This document shows positions 55,662 through 64,000 of a stretch of DNA of 64,000 nucleotides, piece after piece. Source of the DNA: Amycolatopsis sp. NBRC 101858 (GTDB taxonomy: Bacteria > Actinomycetota > Actinomycetes > Mycobacteriales > Pseudonocardiaceae). The first letter of the stretch is position 1, and each line of letters starts with the position of its first letter. Below the pieces are notes generated by a model. It saw only the letters and a list, made by a program, of their open reading frames with translations. It was not told the origin of the DNA and made no database searches. The translations under genes and the position numbers were made by a program. The stretch covers positions 744,001 to 808,000 of the forward strand of contig NZ_BSTD01000006.1 in NCBI RefSeq assembly GCF_030269325.1, in the 5' to 3' direction.

Positions 55662-58600
55662 ATGAGCCTCTCGCCCGAGCGCCCGACCGAGATCGTGCTG
55701 CAGTCGCCGCCGATGCTCCCGAAGAGCTCGTCCGGCGGGATGATGCAGCTGATGATGTTCCTGCCGATGATGCTCGGCATGGGCGCGATGTCGTTCGTCT
55801 ACATCGGACGCGACGGCGGCGTGATGACCTACGTCTTCGGCGCGCTGTTCCTCTGCGCCATGGGCGGCATGGTGGTGATGTCGCTGGGCCGCGGCGGCAT
55901 GGCGAAGAAGGCGCAGATCAACGACGAGCGCCGCGACTACCAGCGGTATCTCTCCGGGTTGCGGGCCCAGGTCCGGGACATCGCCGACGGCCAGCGCGCC
56001 GCGATGGTCGCCGTCCAGCCCGACCCCGCCGACCTCTGGGCCTACGTCGAGACCGGGAAGCTGTGGGACCGGCGGCGCACCGACGGCCAGTTCGCGCAGG
56101 TGCGCGCGGGCACCGGGCCGCAGCGGCTGGCGACGCCGCTGAAGGCGCCGCAGACGGTGCCCCTGGAGGACCTGGACCCGGTGTGCTCCACCAGCCTCAA
56201 GTACTTCATCCGCACCTACTCGACGGTGGACGGCCTGCCGGTGGCGCTGTCGCTGCGCTCGTTCGCCGCGGTCACCGTGGCCGGGCGGCGGCCGGACGTG
56301 CTCGGCCTGGCGCGGTCGCTGCTGTGCCAGCTCGTCACCTTCCACTCCCCCGGGGACCTGCGGGTCGCGCTGTGCGTGTCGGCGGACCGGCAGCACGACT
56401 GGGAGTGGGCGAAGTGGCTGCCGCACGCGACCGCGGCCGGCGCGGCCGACGCCGTCGGCTCCCGGCGCCTGGCCGCCGACTCCGCGGCCGGGCTGGCCGA
56501 GCTGCTCGGCGCGGACCTCGGCGACCGGCCCGCGTTCAGCCGGCGTGCCGCGGCCGAGCTCGACCTGCCGCACCTGGTGGTGCTCGTCGACGGCGGCAAC
56601 GCCCACGGCGAGCCCCGGCTGATCGGCGAGGACGGCCGGCTCGGCGTCACGGTGATCGAGATCGGGCAGGAACACCCGCGGACGTACTCGACCGAGCGGC
56701 TGCTGAGCCTGCACACCACCCCCGACTCCCTGGGCATGGTCGTCGGCGACGCCACCGAGCAGCGGCTCGGGTTCCTCGGCCGCCCGGACATCCTGGACCG
56801 CGGCGCCGCGGAGGCGCTGGCCCGGATGCTGACGCCGTTGCACACCCCGGCCGCCGTCGTCGGCGACAAGCCGATGTCGGCGACGTTCGGGCTGTCCGGG
56901 CTGCTCGGCATCGGCGACCCGCGCGACACCGACACCACCGTGACGTGGGCGCCGCGCGCGGCGCGGGACCGGCTGCGGATCCCGCTGGGCGTCAACCCGG
57001 AGGGCCGGCCGGTCGAGCTGGACCTCAAGGAGTCGGCCGAGGGCGGGATGGGCCCGCACGGCCTGGTCATCGGCGCGACCGGATCCGGCAAGAGCGAGCT
57101 GCTGCGCACGCTGGTGACGGCGCTGGCGGTGATGCACTCGTCGGAGACGCTGAACCTGGCGCTGATCGACTTCAAGGGTGGCGCGACCTTCGCCGGGATG
57201 ACCGATCTGCCGCACACCTGCGCGGTCATCACGAACCTGTCCGACGACCTCGCGCTGGTCGACCGCATGGCCGACGCGCTCAACGGCGAGCTGCTGCGGC
57301 GCCAGGAACTGCTGCACGCGGCCGGGAACTACGCGTCGGTCCGCGACTACGAGAAGGCGCGCGCGGACGGCGTGGCGCTCGACCCGCTGCCGTCGCTGCT
57401 GGTGATCATCGACGAGTTCAGCGAGCTGCTGTCCGCGCGGCCGGAGTTCATCGACCTGTTCGTCGCCATCGGCCGGCTCGGGCGCTCGCTCGGTATTCAT
57501 CTCTTGCTGGCGTCGCAGCGGCTGGAAGAAGGGCGGCTGCGCGGGCTCGATTCGCACCTGTCGTACCGGATCGGCCTGCGGACGTTCTCGGCGTCGGAAA
57601 GCCGGACCGTGCTGGGTGTCGCCGACGCCTACCACCTGCCGCCGGTGCCGGGGTCGGCCTACCTCAAGTCCGACACCGAAACGCTGATCCGGCTCAAGGC
57701 CGCCTACGTCTCCGGGGAGCTGCCGCCGCGCAGCACGGTCGTGCGCGAGGACGGGCAGGAGCTCGGCGTGCTGCCGTTCTCCCTGGCCCCGGTGGAGATC
57801 CCGGTGACGACCGAGATCTCGGAAGCCCCGGCCGCGCCGGACGGCACCGGCGAGACGATCATCCACGCGATGCTCTCGCGCCTGGAGGGCCGCGGGCCGG
57901 CCGCGCACCAGATCTGGCTGCCGCCGCTGAACGAGCCGCCGACGCTGGAGCAGCTCCTGCCGCCGCTGGGCGAGGACGCCGCGCGCGGCCTGTCCCCGCT
58001 CGGCTGGGGCGGCAACGGCAAGCTGACGATCCCGGTGGCGCTGGTGGACAAGCCGTTCGAGCAGCGCCGGGACATGCTGTGGGCCGACTTCTCCGGCGCG
58101 GGCGGGCACGCGCTGATCGTCGGGGCTCCGCAGAGCGGCAAGTCGACGCTGATGAAGGACATCGCGGGCATGCTCGCGCTCACCCACACCCCGGCCGAGG
58201 TGCAGCTGTTCGTGCTGGACATGGGTGGTGGCGCGCTGGCCCCGATCGCCGGGCTGCCGCACACGTCCGGCTACGCCACCCGCCGCGACGCGCAGCGCTG
58301 CCGCCGGGTCGTCGCCGAGCTGACGACGCTGCTCGAACAGCGCGAGGAGTACTTCTCCGCCCACGGGATCGAGTCGATCACGACGTTCCGCCAACGGCGG
58401 GCGGAGTTCACCGAAAGCACCGACGGCCGCGAGTTCGGCGACGTGTTCCTGTTCGTGGACAACTGGACCACGATCCGGCAGGAGTACGAGCAGCTGGAGG
58501 AGCAGATCACCGGGCTGGCCGCGCGCGGGCTCGGGTTCGGCATCCACGTGATCGTCTCGCTCAACCAGTGGATCGGCGTCCGCGCCCAGCTGCGCGACGC

Positions 58601-59591
58601 GATCGGCACGCGCTTCGAGCTGCGCCTGGGTGACCCGATGGACTCCTCGATCGACCGCAAGGTCGCGGTGAACGTCCCCGCCGACCGGCCCGGGCGCGGC
58701 ATCACGGCGGAGAAGCTGCACTTCCTCGCCGCGCTCCCCCGCATCGACGGCGACCAGCGCCCGGAGACGATCGGCGCGGGCGGCGTCGACCTCGTGCGCC
58801 GGATTTCGGAGGCCTGGAAGGGACCGCGCGCACCGCAGGTCCGGCTGCTGCCGCCGGAGGTGCCGCTGGACACGCTGCCCGCCGCCCCGGGCAAGCAGGT
58901 CACGCTGGGCATCGCGGAGTCGACGTTGCGCCCGGTGTGCCTGGACTTCTCGGCGGACCCGCACTTCGTGGCGTTCGGCGACGTCGAGTCCGGCAAGTCT
59001 TCGCTGCTGCGTGCGCTGGCTCAGGGCATCACGTCGGCGTACACACCGGACGAGGCGGCGATCATCGTCGCGGACTACCGCCGCGGTTTGCTGGGGGCGG
59101 TGCCGGAGCCGCACCTGCTCGGCTACGCGGGCGCCGAGGGCAAGCTGACGGAGCTGATCACCGAGTGCGCGACGGCGATGCGCAACCGGCTGCCGGGCCC
59201 GTCGGTGACCCCGGAGCAGCTGCGCAACCGCTCGTGGTGGCGCGGGCCGGAGCTGTTCGTGCTGGTGGACGACTACGAGCTGGTGGCAACGGTCGGGCGC
59301 AACCCGCTGCAGCCGCTGCTGGAGTTCTTGCCGCAGGCGCGCGACATCGGCCTGCACGTGATCATCGTCCGGGGTTCGGGCGGCGCGGGACGGGCGTTGT
59401 TCGAGCCGGTGCTGCAGCGACTGCGCGAGCTGGGCTCGCCGGGGTTGATCATGTCGGGCACGAAGGACGAGGGGGCTTTGCTGGCGGACGTGAAGCCGTC
59501 GCCGCAGCCGCCGGGCCGCGGGACGCTGGTGTCACGCCGGCACGGGACGGGGCTGGTCCAGGTGGCGTGGACCAAACCGGTGGAGTCCTAG
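55662..59591 (+). CDS. eccC: Type VII secretion ATPase EccC (EccCa-EccCb fusion)
   Basis: The 1309-residue motor of the ESX complex. Two N-terminal helices (MLPKSSSGGMMQLMMFLPMM region and VFGALFLCAMGGMVVMSLG) are followed by a stalk and three FtsK/SpoIIIE-type ATPase domains. Walker A motifs are at about 471 (GATGSGKSE), 821 (GAPQSGKST) and 1106 (GDVESGKSS); the first domain also has VIIDEFSELL, the second FLFVDNW and the third FVLVDDY. The third domain probably binds the substrate signal. A single fused chain is the form seen in several ESX loci. ATG 55662 is chosen although its GGAG site is 9 bp away; GTG 55602 has none. Confidence 0.95.
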   Translation: MSLSPERPTEIVLQSPPMLPKSSSGGMMQLMMFLPMMLGMGAMSFVYIGRDGGVMTYVFGALFLCAMGGMVVMSLGRGGMAKKAQINDERRDYQRYLSGLRAQVRDIADGQRAAMVAVQPDPADLWAYVETGKLWDRRRTDGQFAQVRAGTGPQRLATPLKAPQTVPLEDLDPVCSTSLKYFIRTYSTVDGLPVALSLRSFAAVTVAGRRPDVLGLARSLLCQLVTFHSPGDLRVALCVSADRQHDWEWAKWLPHATAAGAADAVGSRRLAADSAAGLAELLGADLGDRPAFSRRAAAELDLPHLVVLVDGGNAHGEPRLIGEDGRLGVTVIEIGQEHPRTYSTERLLSLHTTPDSLGMVVGDATEQRLGFLGRPDILDRGAAEALARMLTPLHTPAAVVGDKPMSATFGLSGLLGIGDPRDTDTTVTWAPRAARDRLRIPLGVNPEGRPVELDLKESAEGGMGPHGLVIGATGSGKSELLRTLVTALAVMHSSETLNLALIDFKGGATFAGMTDLPHTCAVITNLSDDLALVDRMADALNGELLRRQELLHAAGNYASVRDYEKARADGVALDPLPSLLVIIDEFSELLSARPEFIDLFVAIGRLGRSLGIHLLLASQRLEEGRLRGLDSHLSYRIGLRTFSASESRTVLGVADAYHLPPVPGSAYLKSDTETLIRLKAAYVSGELPPRSTVVREDGQELGVLPFSLAPVEIPVTTEISEAPAAPDGTGETIIHAMLSRLEGRGPAAHQIWLPPLNEPPTLEQLLPPLGEDAARGLSPLGWGGNGKLTIPVALVDKPFEQRRDMLWADFSGAGGHALIVGAPQSGKSTLMKDIAGMLALTHTPAEVQLFVLDMGGGALAPIAGLPHTSGYATRRDAQRCRRVVAELTTLLEQREEYFSAHGIESITTFRQRRAEFTESTDGREFGDVFLFVDNWTTIRQEYEQLEEQITGLAARGLGFGIHVIVSLNQWIGVRAQLRDAIGTRFELRLGDPMDSSIDRKVAVNVPADRPGRGITAEKLHFLAALPRIDGDQRPETIGAGGVDLVRRISEAWKGPRAPQVRLLPPEVPLDTLPAAPGKQVTLGIAESTLRPVCLDFSADPHFVAFGDVESGKSSLLRALAQGITSAYTPDEAAIIVADYRRGLLGAVPEPHLLGYAGAEGKLTELITECATAMRNRLPGPSVTPEQLRNRSWWRGPELFVLVDDYELVATVGRNPLQPLLEFLPQARDIGLHVIIVRGSGGAGRALFEPVLQRLRELGSPGLIMSGTKDEGALLADVKPSPQPPGRGTLVSRRHGTGLVQVAWTKPVES

Positions 59592-59893
59592 GGGCGCGCC
59601 AGGTCCCTCGACCGGGCGACCGACTCGCGGACGGCCTCGCCGTCCGGTCCCGGGAACCGCGCCTCCACGGTCGGCAGCAGGGAATCCCGCAGCACCCGCA
59701 GCACCTCCTCGCACGCGGCCGGTGGGAGGTCGCCCAGGTCGAGAGTGCGGAAGCCGTGCTCGGCGGTTTGCCGGAAGCGCTCCGCGACCGCCGGATCGGT
59801 GACGGCGCCCGCGAGGTGGTCGACGACCCAGTGGTAGACGCCGCTGGAAGCGGTCCACCACCGCCCGTCCGGCAGCACGAGGTTTCCCGACAC
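59588..59893 (-). CDS. Hypothetical protein, 101 residues
   Basis: A small soluble protein, helical, starting MSGNLVLPDGRWWTASSGVY and continuing HWVVDHLAGAVTDPAVAERF and a C-terminal acidic helix. GTG 59893 follows GGAGGAAGCC. Family unknown. It shares a strand and a 16-bp gap with the septum-formation-like gene, and its stop overlaps that of eccC by 4 bp. Possibly part of the T7SS locus. Confidence 0.7.
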   Translation of the reverse strand: MSGNLVLPDGRWWTASSGVYHWVVDHLAGAVTDPAVAERFRQTAEHGFRTLDLGDLPPAACEEVLRVLRDSLLPTVEARFPGPDGEAVRESVARSRDLARP

Positions 59894-59909
59894 GGCTTCC
59901 TCCTGCGGC

Positions 59910-60398
59910 TCAGCGGGCCGGCGCGGTCATTTCCGCGTCGAAGCGGTAGTAGCAGACCGCGCGCTGCTTGCCGTCGTTCCCGCCGTTCGGCGTCATGACC
60001 TGGACGCGTGCCCCCGGCAGCGGGCGGGCGGCGGCGGTGCAGCGGTCCAGCGTCCGCTGGTAGGGCTGGTCGGTGCCGGACATCGAACCCCCGGCGAGCG
60101 GGAGCACCGCGAACGCCTCCGCGGTGTGCGGGCCGGTGCAAGGTGTCAGCAGCACGTCGACCTCGCCCGTGCCCGTCGGGGACCAGAAGCACTGGCCCGC
60201 GGTGACGTCGAGCCCGTGCGCCTCGCCCGCGGGCAGCCGGTCGCCGGGCGCGGTCCCGGTGGCCCGGTAGGCGAGCACGCCGACGACCGCCAGCAGGCCG
60301 AAAACGAGCGCCCCGGCCACGTACCGGCCGCGCGGCCGTCGGCGGCGCTCCTCGCGCATCAGCTCGTCGAAGAGCTCAGGATCGTGCGGTGTGGACAT
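59910..60398 (-). CDS. Septum-formation-domain-like membrane protein
   Basis: A 162-residue protein: a basic, Glu/Arg-rich cytoplasmic N-terminus (LMREERRRRPRGRY), one helix (VAGALVFGLLAVVGVLAYRA, about 27-46), and an exposed domain with cysteines (VTAGQCFWSP, LLTPCTGPHTAEAFAVLPL, LDRCTAAARPLP, RAVCYYRFDAE). The QCF...PCxxPHxxE spacing matches the septum-formation domain found in many actinobacterial membrane proteins of unknown role. ATG 60398. Transcribed with the next gene. Confidence 0.75.
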   Translation of the reverse strand: MSTPHDPELFDELMREERRRRPRGRYVAGALVFGLLAVVGVLAYRATGTAPGDRLPAGEAHGLDVTAGQCFWSPTGTGEVDVLLTPCTGPHTAEAFAVLPLAGGSMSGTDQPYQRTLDRCTAAARPLPGARVQVMTPNGGNDGKQRAVCYYRFDAEMTAPAR

Positions 60399-60467
60399 CG
60401 TTTCCCCCCGGCGGGGAACCTTAGCGATCGGCCGCGCAGGCGACGAAACCGGTTACCGTCGGCAAGT

Positions 60468-60481
60468 TACCGACTTCGGTA
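60468..60481. promoter_or_regulatory. Short palindrome upstream of the serine protease gene
   Basis: TACCGA-CT-TCGGTA is a perfect 6-bp inverted repeat about 90 bp upstream of the protease ATG, with a related TTACCG copy 15 bp before it. It may be an operator. No regulator is suggested. Confidence 0.25.
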
Positions 60482-60570
60482 GGTACCTGAGAACCCCTCA
60501 CGAACCTACTTTTGTCCTCGTCGCCCGTTTCGGGGGCGACTTCCGGATCACCCGGCCGAAGGGCATTTTC

Positions 60571-61275
60571 ATGCGAATGTCGAGGGCTGTTTCCGTGGTG
60601 GGTGCCGCCGCCGCGGCGTTGAGCCTGGTCTCCGCAGGGGTTGCGGACGCCCAGCAGGACATCATCGGCGGGAGCACCGTCTCCTCCGCGCCGTGGGGCG
60701 CCCAGATCTACTGGAACAACGTGACGACCTACGGCGGGTTCGAGTGCTCGGGGACGATCATCGCCCCGCAGTGGGTGCTCACCGCGCAGCACTGCCTGAA
60801 CTCGCCGGGCATGCACGTCAAGGTCGGCAACGTGACGCTGCAGCAGGGCACGAACGCGAACGTCGACCAGCAGAAGGCCTCGCCCAACGGCGACATCGCG
60901 CTGCTGCACCTGACGACGGCGGTGAACACCACCTACATGAAGCTCGGCACCGGGAACCCGCCAACGGGGTCGACCAACCAGATCTACGGCTGGGGCCGCA
61001 CGCAGGGCACCAGCCCGCCGTCGAGCACCCTCAAGACGGCCAACGTCCGCGTGACGGGCACCAGCTCGGACGCGTTCGGCGGCACGGCCATCGCCAGCCA
61101 GGGTGTCAACGGCTCGGCGTGGCACGGCGACTCGGGCGGGCCGGAGCTCTACAACGGCGTCCAGGTCGGGGTGTGCTCCACCGGCAGCAACTCCGGGTCG
61201 AACACGCAGGGCACGCAGAACTACGCGAGCATCGCGTCGAGCCGCAGCTGGATCCGCACCACGGCCGGCGTCTGA
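60571..61275 (+). CDS. Secreted trypsin-like serine protease (S1)
   Basis: A 234-residue secreted chymotrypsin-fold protease. The signal peptide ends near ADA (residue 27), a three-residue QQD segment follows, then IIGG, the usual new N-terminus after activation. The triad is complete: His in TAQHC, Asp in NGDIALLHL and Ser in GDSGGPEL. The specificity pocket residues are not obvious. GAAGGG lies about 8 bp before ATG 60571. It is not a mycosin (S8 subtilase) and so is not the ESX protease. Followed by a strong terminator. Confidence 0.92.
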   Translation: MRMSRAVSVVGAAAAALSLVSAGVADAQQDIIGGSTVSSAPWGAQIYWNNVTTYGGFECSGTIIAPQWVLTAQHCLNSPGMHVKVGNVTLQQGTNANVDQQKASPNGDIALLHLTTAVNTTYMKLGTGNPPTGSTNQIYGWGRTQGTSPPSSTLKTANVRVTGTSSDAFGGTAIASQGVNGSAWHGDSGGPELYNGVQVGVCSTGSNSGSNTQGTQNYASIASSRSWIRTTAGV

Positions 61276-61281
61276 CACGCG

Positions 61282-61322
61282 GCCCCGGGCCGGCCTCACC
61301 GCCCGGGAGGCCGGCCCGGGGC
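61282..61322 (+). terminator. Transcription terminator after the serine protease
   Basis: GCCCCGGGCCGGCCT (61282-61296) and its exact inverted copy (61308-61322) around an 11-base loop give a 15-bp GC stem 7 bp after the protease stop. It has no T tract, which is common in actinobacteria. Confidence 0.7.
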
Positions 61323-61333
61323 ATACTCGCGCC

Positions 61334-61777
61334 ATGAAGTTCCGCACCACGGTCCTGCTCGGCGGCAAGACCGCGACCGGCCTCCCGGTCCCGGACGACG
61401 TCGTCGAGGCGCTCGGCGCCGGCAAGAAGCCCGCGGTCACCGTGACGCTCGGCGGGCACACCTACCGGTCGACGATCGCCAGCCGCGGCGGGCAGTACCT
61501 GCTGCCGCTGAGCGCGGAGAACCGGGAGCAGGCCGGTGTCGCCGCGGGCGACGAGGTCGACGTCGAGGTCACCCTCGACACGGCCCCGCGCGAACTGGAG
61601 ATCCCGCCCGACCTGGCGGAAGCGCTCGCGGCCGACGACGCGGCCCGGACCCGCTTCGAAAGCCTGTCCTACAGCGCGAAACAGCGGTTCGTGCTGCCGA
61701 TCGGCCAGGCGAAGACCGAGGAGACCCGGCAGCGGCGCGTCGCCAAGGTGATCACCGACCTGCGCGCCGGGAAGTGA
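61334..61777 (+). CDS. DUF1905/YdeI (OmpD-associated) family protein
   Basis: A 147-residue protein: an N-terminal DUF1905 barrel (KFRTTVLLGGKTATGLPVPD, GKKPAVTVTLGGHTYRSTIA) and a C-terminal bacteriocin-protection YdeI helix pair (LEIPPDLAEALAADDAARTR, FESLSYSAKQRFVLPIGQAK). YdeI-type proteins are of unsettled function. ATG 61334. The next gene begins within its stop codon (TGATG), so the two are coupled. Confidence 0.85.
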   Translation: MKFRTTVLLGGKTATGLPVPDDVVEALGAGKKPAVTVTLGGHTYRSTIASRGGQYLLPLSAENREQAGVAAGDEVDVEVTLDTAPRELEIPPDLAEALAADDAARTRFESLSYSAKQRFVLPIGQAKTEETRQRRVAKVITDLRAGK

Positions 61778-62253
61778 TGGACGCGGGCACGGTCCTGCGC
61801 GTGCTCGACGCCGTGAAGCCCGCCGAAGTCCGGCTGGCCGGCGGCTGGGGCATCGACGCCCTGCTGGGCCGCCGGACTCGCGAACACCGCGACCTCGACC
61901 TGCTGCACCGCGTCGAGGAAGAACCCGCCGTCCTCGCGGCGCTGAGCCGCCTCGGCTACCGCGAGACGCTCGACCTGCGCCCGGTCCGGTTCGTGCTCTC
62001 CGACGGCGCCACGGAGCTCGACCTGCACCCGCTGGTCTTCGCCGCGGACGGCTCGGCCGTCCAAGCCGCCCCGGAGGGCACTTTCCCCTACCCCGCGGAC
62101 TGCTTCGTCACCGGGCGGGTCGACGGCGTCGAGGTGCCGTGCGTTTCGGTGGCCCAGCAGGTCTTCTTCCACCAGGGGTACGCACCCGCGGACCGCGACC
62201 TCGCGGACATGCGCCACCTCCGCGAGGCCTTCGGGGTCCGCACCCACTTCTAG
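61777..62253 (+). CDS. Nucleotidyltransferase, lincosamide/aminoglycoside-type fold
   Basis: A 158-residue protein of the nucleotidyltransferase fold: LAGGWGIDALLGRRTREHRD supplies the GG-W and the first metal acid, HRDLDLL the D-x-D pair, and VRFVLSDGATELDLHPLVF the third acid. Similar folds are used by Lnu-type resistance enzymes and by antitoxin-type nucleotidyltransferases; substrate unknown, and resistance cannot be claimed. ATG 61777 overlaps the stop of the YdeI gene by one base; GTG 61774 is also possible. Its stop overlaps the acyl-CoA synthetase by 4 bp. Confidence 0.82.
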   Translation: MDAGTVLRVLDAVKPAEVRLAGGWGIDALLGRRTREHRDLDLLHRVEEEPAVLAALSRLGYRETLDLRPVRFVLSDGATELDLHPLVFAADGSAVQAAPEGTFPYPADCFVTGRVDGVEVPCVSVAQQVFFHQGYAPADRDLADMRHLREAFGVRTHF

Positions 62254-63713
62254 TCCACGACGGACGCCCGCAGCGCCGCCTTGTCCGGCTTCCCCGACGG
62301 CGCGATCGGGACCGCGCCCACGAAGCTGAACCGCGCCGGCACCGCCGCCTCCCCCAGCTCCGCCGCCACGGCCTTGCGCACCGCGTCGAGGTTCGGCTCG
62401 CGTCCCGGGACCGGGACCACGAACGCGTGCGCCGCTTCGCCCGTCCGCTCGTCCGGCACCGAAACCACGTACGCCTGGTCCACGTCCGGGTGCGCCGCGA
62501 TCGCCCGCTCGATCGGGCCGGTGTAGTGGATGACCGCGTTGACGATCACGACGTCCCGCGCCCGCCCGGACAGGTGCAGGTACCCCGCGGCGTCCAGCGA
62601 ACCGAGGTCCTGCGTGCGGACCCAGCCGTCGCGCAGCACCTGCGAAGTCGTGGTCTCGTCGCGCCAGTACCCGGCCAGCGCCGACGGCGTCCGCACCCAG
62701 ACCTCGCCCTCCGAGCCGGCCGGCAGCGGCGTCCCCGCGGCGTCGCGGACCTCGATTTCGACGGTGTCGCAGGCCTTCCCGACGGATCCGGCTCCTTCGC
62801 CGGCGCCGCAGATCGTCAGCATCCCGGTCTCGGTCTGCCCATAGGCGTGGTGCATCGCGGGCCCGATCAGCTCGAGGGCCTCGGCCAGCTTGTGCGGCGG
62901 CACGGGCGAGCCGGCCACCACCAGGGTCCGCAGGTCGCTCAGGTCGACGTCCTCGGCGCGCAGGACGTCGAGGACCTGGTGCAGCCGCGGCACCGTCATC
63001 AGCGCCGCGGTGATCCGCAGCCGCGGCAGCACCCAGGGGAAGTCCGGCAGCTCCTCCGGGACCACCGCGGTCCCGCCGGCGAGCAGGCACACCCCCAGCT
63101 GCTCGACCATCACCGCGCTGGTGAGCGTGCCGAACAGCAGGAACCGCCCGAACCCGGCGCCGAGCCGCTCGTGGGCCGAGCCGGGCACCGGCGCCCGCCA
63201 CACCCGGCCTTCGGTCAGGGCGCGGTAGCTGTAGGCGACGCCCTTCGGCACGCCGGTGCTGCCGCTGGTGTAGACGACCGTCGCGATGTCGTCGAGGCGT
63301 CCTTGCGGGACCGGCTCTTCGTGGCTCGCGAGCAGCTCGGGCCCGACCCGCAGGATCGGCAGGCCGGCCACGGTGCCGAGCAGCTCCGGCGTCTCGGACG
63401 CCGCGTCGACGACCAGCGCGCCGACGTCGCTCACGACGTGGCGCAGCTGCGGCACGGGCAGGCCGGGCCGCACCCCGACGACCCGGCAGCCGAGCACCTG
63501 CGCGGCGACGATCGCGGCGAACCCCTCCGGGGTGACGGCGGTGGCGATGCCGACGCCGTCCCCCGGCCCCAGCCCGGCCGCCCGCAGGCCCGCGGTGAAC
63601 CGGCCGACCAGCTCCCGCAGCTCGCGGCGCGACGTGACGCGCGAGCCGTGCTCGAACGCGGGAACTTCCGGGGCGCGCCCCAGCTCGTCCAGCAGTGCCT
63701 GCGGGTGGACCAT
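62250..63713 (-). CDS. Acyl-CoA synthetase/AMP-dependent ligase
   Basis: A 487-residue member of the ANL superfamily that adenylates a carboxylic acid. The P-loop YTSGSTGVPKGVAYSYR, the A5-like motif HHAYGQTETGMLTICGAG, the hinge VRTQDLGSLDAAGYLHLSGR and the C-terminal Lys in APSGKPDKAALR are all present, so the enzyme looks active. Whether the product is an acyl-CoA or an acyl group for a carrier cannot be told. ATG 63713. It stands alone, tail to tail with the nucleotidyltransferase. Confidence 0.93.
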   Translation of the reverse strand: MVHPQALLDELGRAPEVPAFEHGSRVTSRRELRELVGRFTAGLRAAGLGPGDGVGIATAVTPEGFAAIVAAQVLGCRVVGVRPGLPVPQLRHVVSDVGALVVDAASETPELLGTVAGLPILRVGPELLASHEEPVPQGRLDDIATVVYTSGSTGVPKGVAYSYRALTEGRVWRAPVPGSAHERLGAGFGRFLLFGTLTSAVMVEQLGVCLLAGGTAVVPEELPDFPWVLPRLRITAALMTVPRLHQVLDVLRAEDVDLSDLRTLVVAGSPVPPHKLAEALELIGPAMHHAYGQTETGMLTICGAGEGAGSVGKACDTVEIEVRDAAGTPLPAGSEGEVWVRTPSALAGYWRDETTTSQVLRDGWVRTQDLGSLDAAGYLHLSGRARDVVIVNAVIHYTGPIERAIAAHPDVDQAYVVSVPDERTGEAAHAFVVPVPGREPNLDAVRKAVAAELGEAAVPARFSFVGAVPIAPSGKPDKAALRASVVD

Positions 63714-63876
63714 TTCGACCGCCTCTCGCCCGGGGCGTCCGGGTCTACCGGGCGGATCTCAGAATTTCGGCAGAACGGCGCTGAACAGCGGTTTTGTCCG
63801 TCTGCCACGGCAGACGGACGGACGGGACGCCCCCTGTGGGTATAAGTGCCGTCAGTACGACCGGCAGTTGTGCCGT

Positions 63877-63904
63877 TTGACCGGACCTGGCTCTTTTCTA
63901 GCGT
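63877..63904 (+). promoter_or_regulatory. Promoter of the gene starting at 63969
   Basis: TTGACC (63877-63882) and TAGCGT (63899-63904) are 16 bp apart, a good housekeeping-type promoter. Transcription should start near 63911, giving a 58-nt leader that contains GGAAGGAGG before the ATG. Confidence 0.55.
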
Positions 63905-63968
63905 GACTTTCACAACGCGCGGACCACCGCGCCAGGGGTATTCGCTTCAGGAAGGAGGTGGCCCGTCC

Positions 63969-64000
63969 ATGTCCAGTCCGGGATTCCAGGCAGATTCCGC
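63969..64000 (+). CDS. Start of a new gene, right edge (possible T7SS substrate)
   Basis: The ATG at 63969 follows GGAAGGAGGTG by about 10 bp and opens MSSPGFQADS before the window ends. This resembles the opening of small WXG100/ESX-type proteins, but ten codons cannot prove it. Its good promoter and its place beside a T7SS locus make a secretion-related gene plausible. Confidence 0.45.
   Translation, partial: MSSPGFQADS

Noticed and set aside
54210..59357. A 1715-codon minus-strand frame
   Set aside because: Antisense to eccC with Arg/Gln/His-rich composition and no recognisable domain. It only shows how rare stop codons are in this GC-rich DNA.
60571..61275. The serine protease as the mycosin (MycP) of the T7SS
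   Set aside because: It is a trypsin-fold S1 enzyme with a GDSGGPEL motif, not a subtilisin-fold S8 protease, and it has no C-terminal anchor.

Overview
The window is high-GC (roughly 70% or more) actinobacterial chromosome, most like a member of the Pseudonocardiaceae such as Amycolatopsis. The reasons are the his and trp gene arrangement, an ESX-type type VII secretion (T7SS) locus, F420-type oxidoreductases, frequent GTG starts, many 4-bp ATGA/GTGA gene overlaps and several apparently leaderless promoters. No organism was assigned by comparison; this is inference from gene content. No rRNA, tRNA, CRISPR array or insertion sequence was recognised.

Layout. (1) 1-5.1 kb: the 5' two thirds of gltB (runs off the left edge), a divergent short-chain dehydrogenase behind a KstR-like operator, and lgt. 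(2) 5.1-10.3 kb: an M20 hydrolase, a FluG-type amidohydrolase and an APC permease in one coupled operon, divergent from a FluG/type III-like glutamine synthetase. (3) 10.3-17.7 kb: a Tat-exported PGRP-type amidase, a Uma2 protein, a MerR regulator, then trpA-trpB-trpC-(Trp membrane protein)-trpE on the minus strand with a divergent TetR. (4) 17.7-22 kb: three related membrane proteins downstream of hisF-(membrane protein)-hisI-DUF1304. (5) 22-31.5 kb: TetR, beta-propeller phytase, SigE-family sigma factor with a coupled membrane partner, a polytopic membrane protein, an ABC exporter, small enzymes, and hisH-priA. (6) 31.6-41.1 kb: a 58-aa protein, acyl-CoA dehydrogenase, NIPSNAP, Nudix and deazaflavin enzymes, a split transketolase opposite SoxR, kptA, a 21-bp tandem repeat, and a TetR/MMPL exporter pair with five evenly spaced operator-like sites. 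(7) 41.1-45.2 kb: hisD-hisC-hisB plus a 52-aa membrane protein, and a nitrilase-superfamily hydrolase. (8) 45.2-60.4 kb: the T7SS locus: eccB with two coupled response regulators, eccE, an unrelated-looking membrane protein, an operon of three candidate secreted proteins with an LpqN-like protein, a YbaB protein and eccD, and the triple-ATPase eccC. (9) 60.4-64 kb: a secreted trypsin-like protease, YdeI-type and nucleotidyltransferase genes, an acyl-CoA synthetase, and the first codons of a new gene with a good promoter.

How the genes fit. All his and trp genes here lie on the minus strand in the order hisDCB ... hisH-priA ... hisF-I ... trpE-C-B-A, followed by lgt. This is the his/trp order I recall from mycobacteria, opened up by inserted modules. 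No trpF is seen, which fits a dual-function HisA/TrpF enzyme (PriA). The features most worth following up are the SoxR-type promoter on a split transketolase, the T7SS locus with effector-like genes and coupled response regulators, the five-site operator array, and the 21-bp repeat array.
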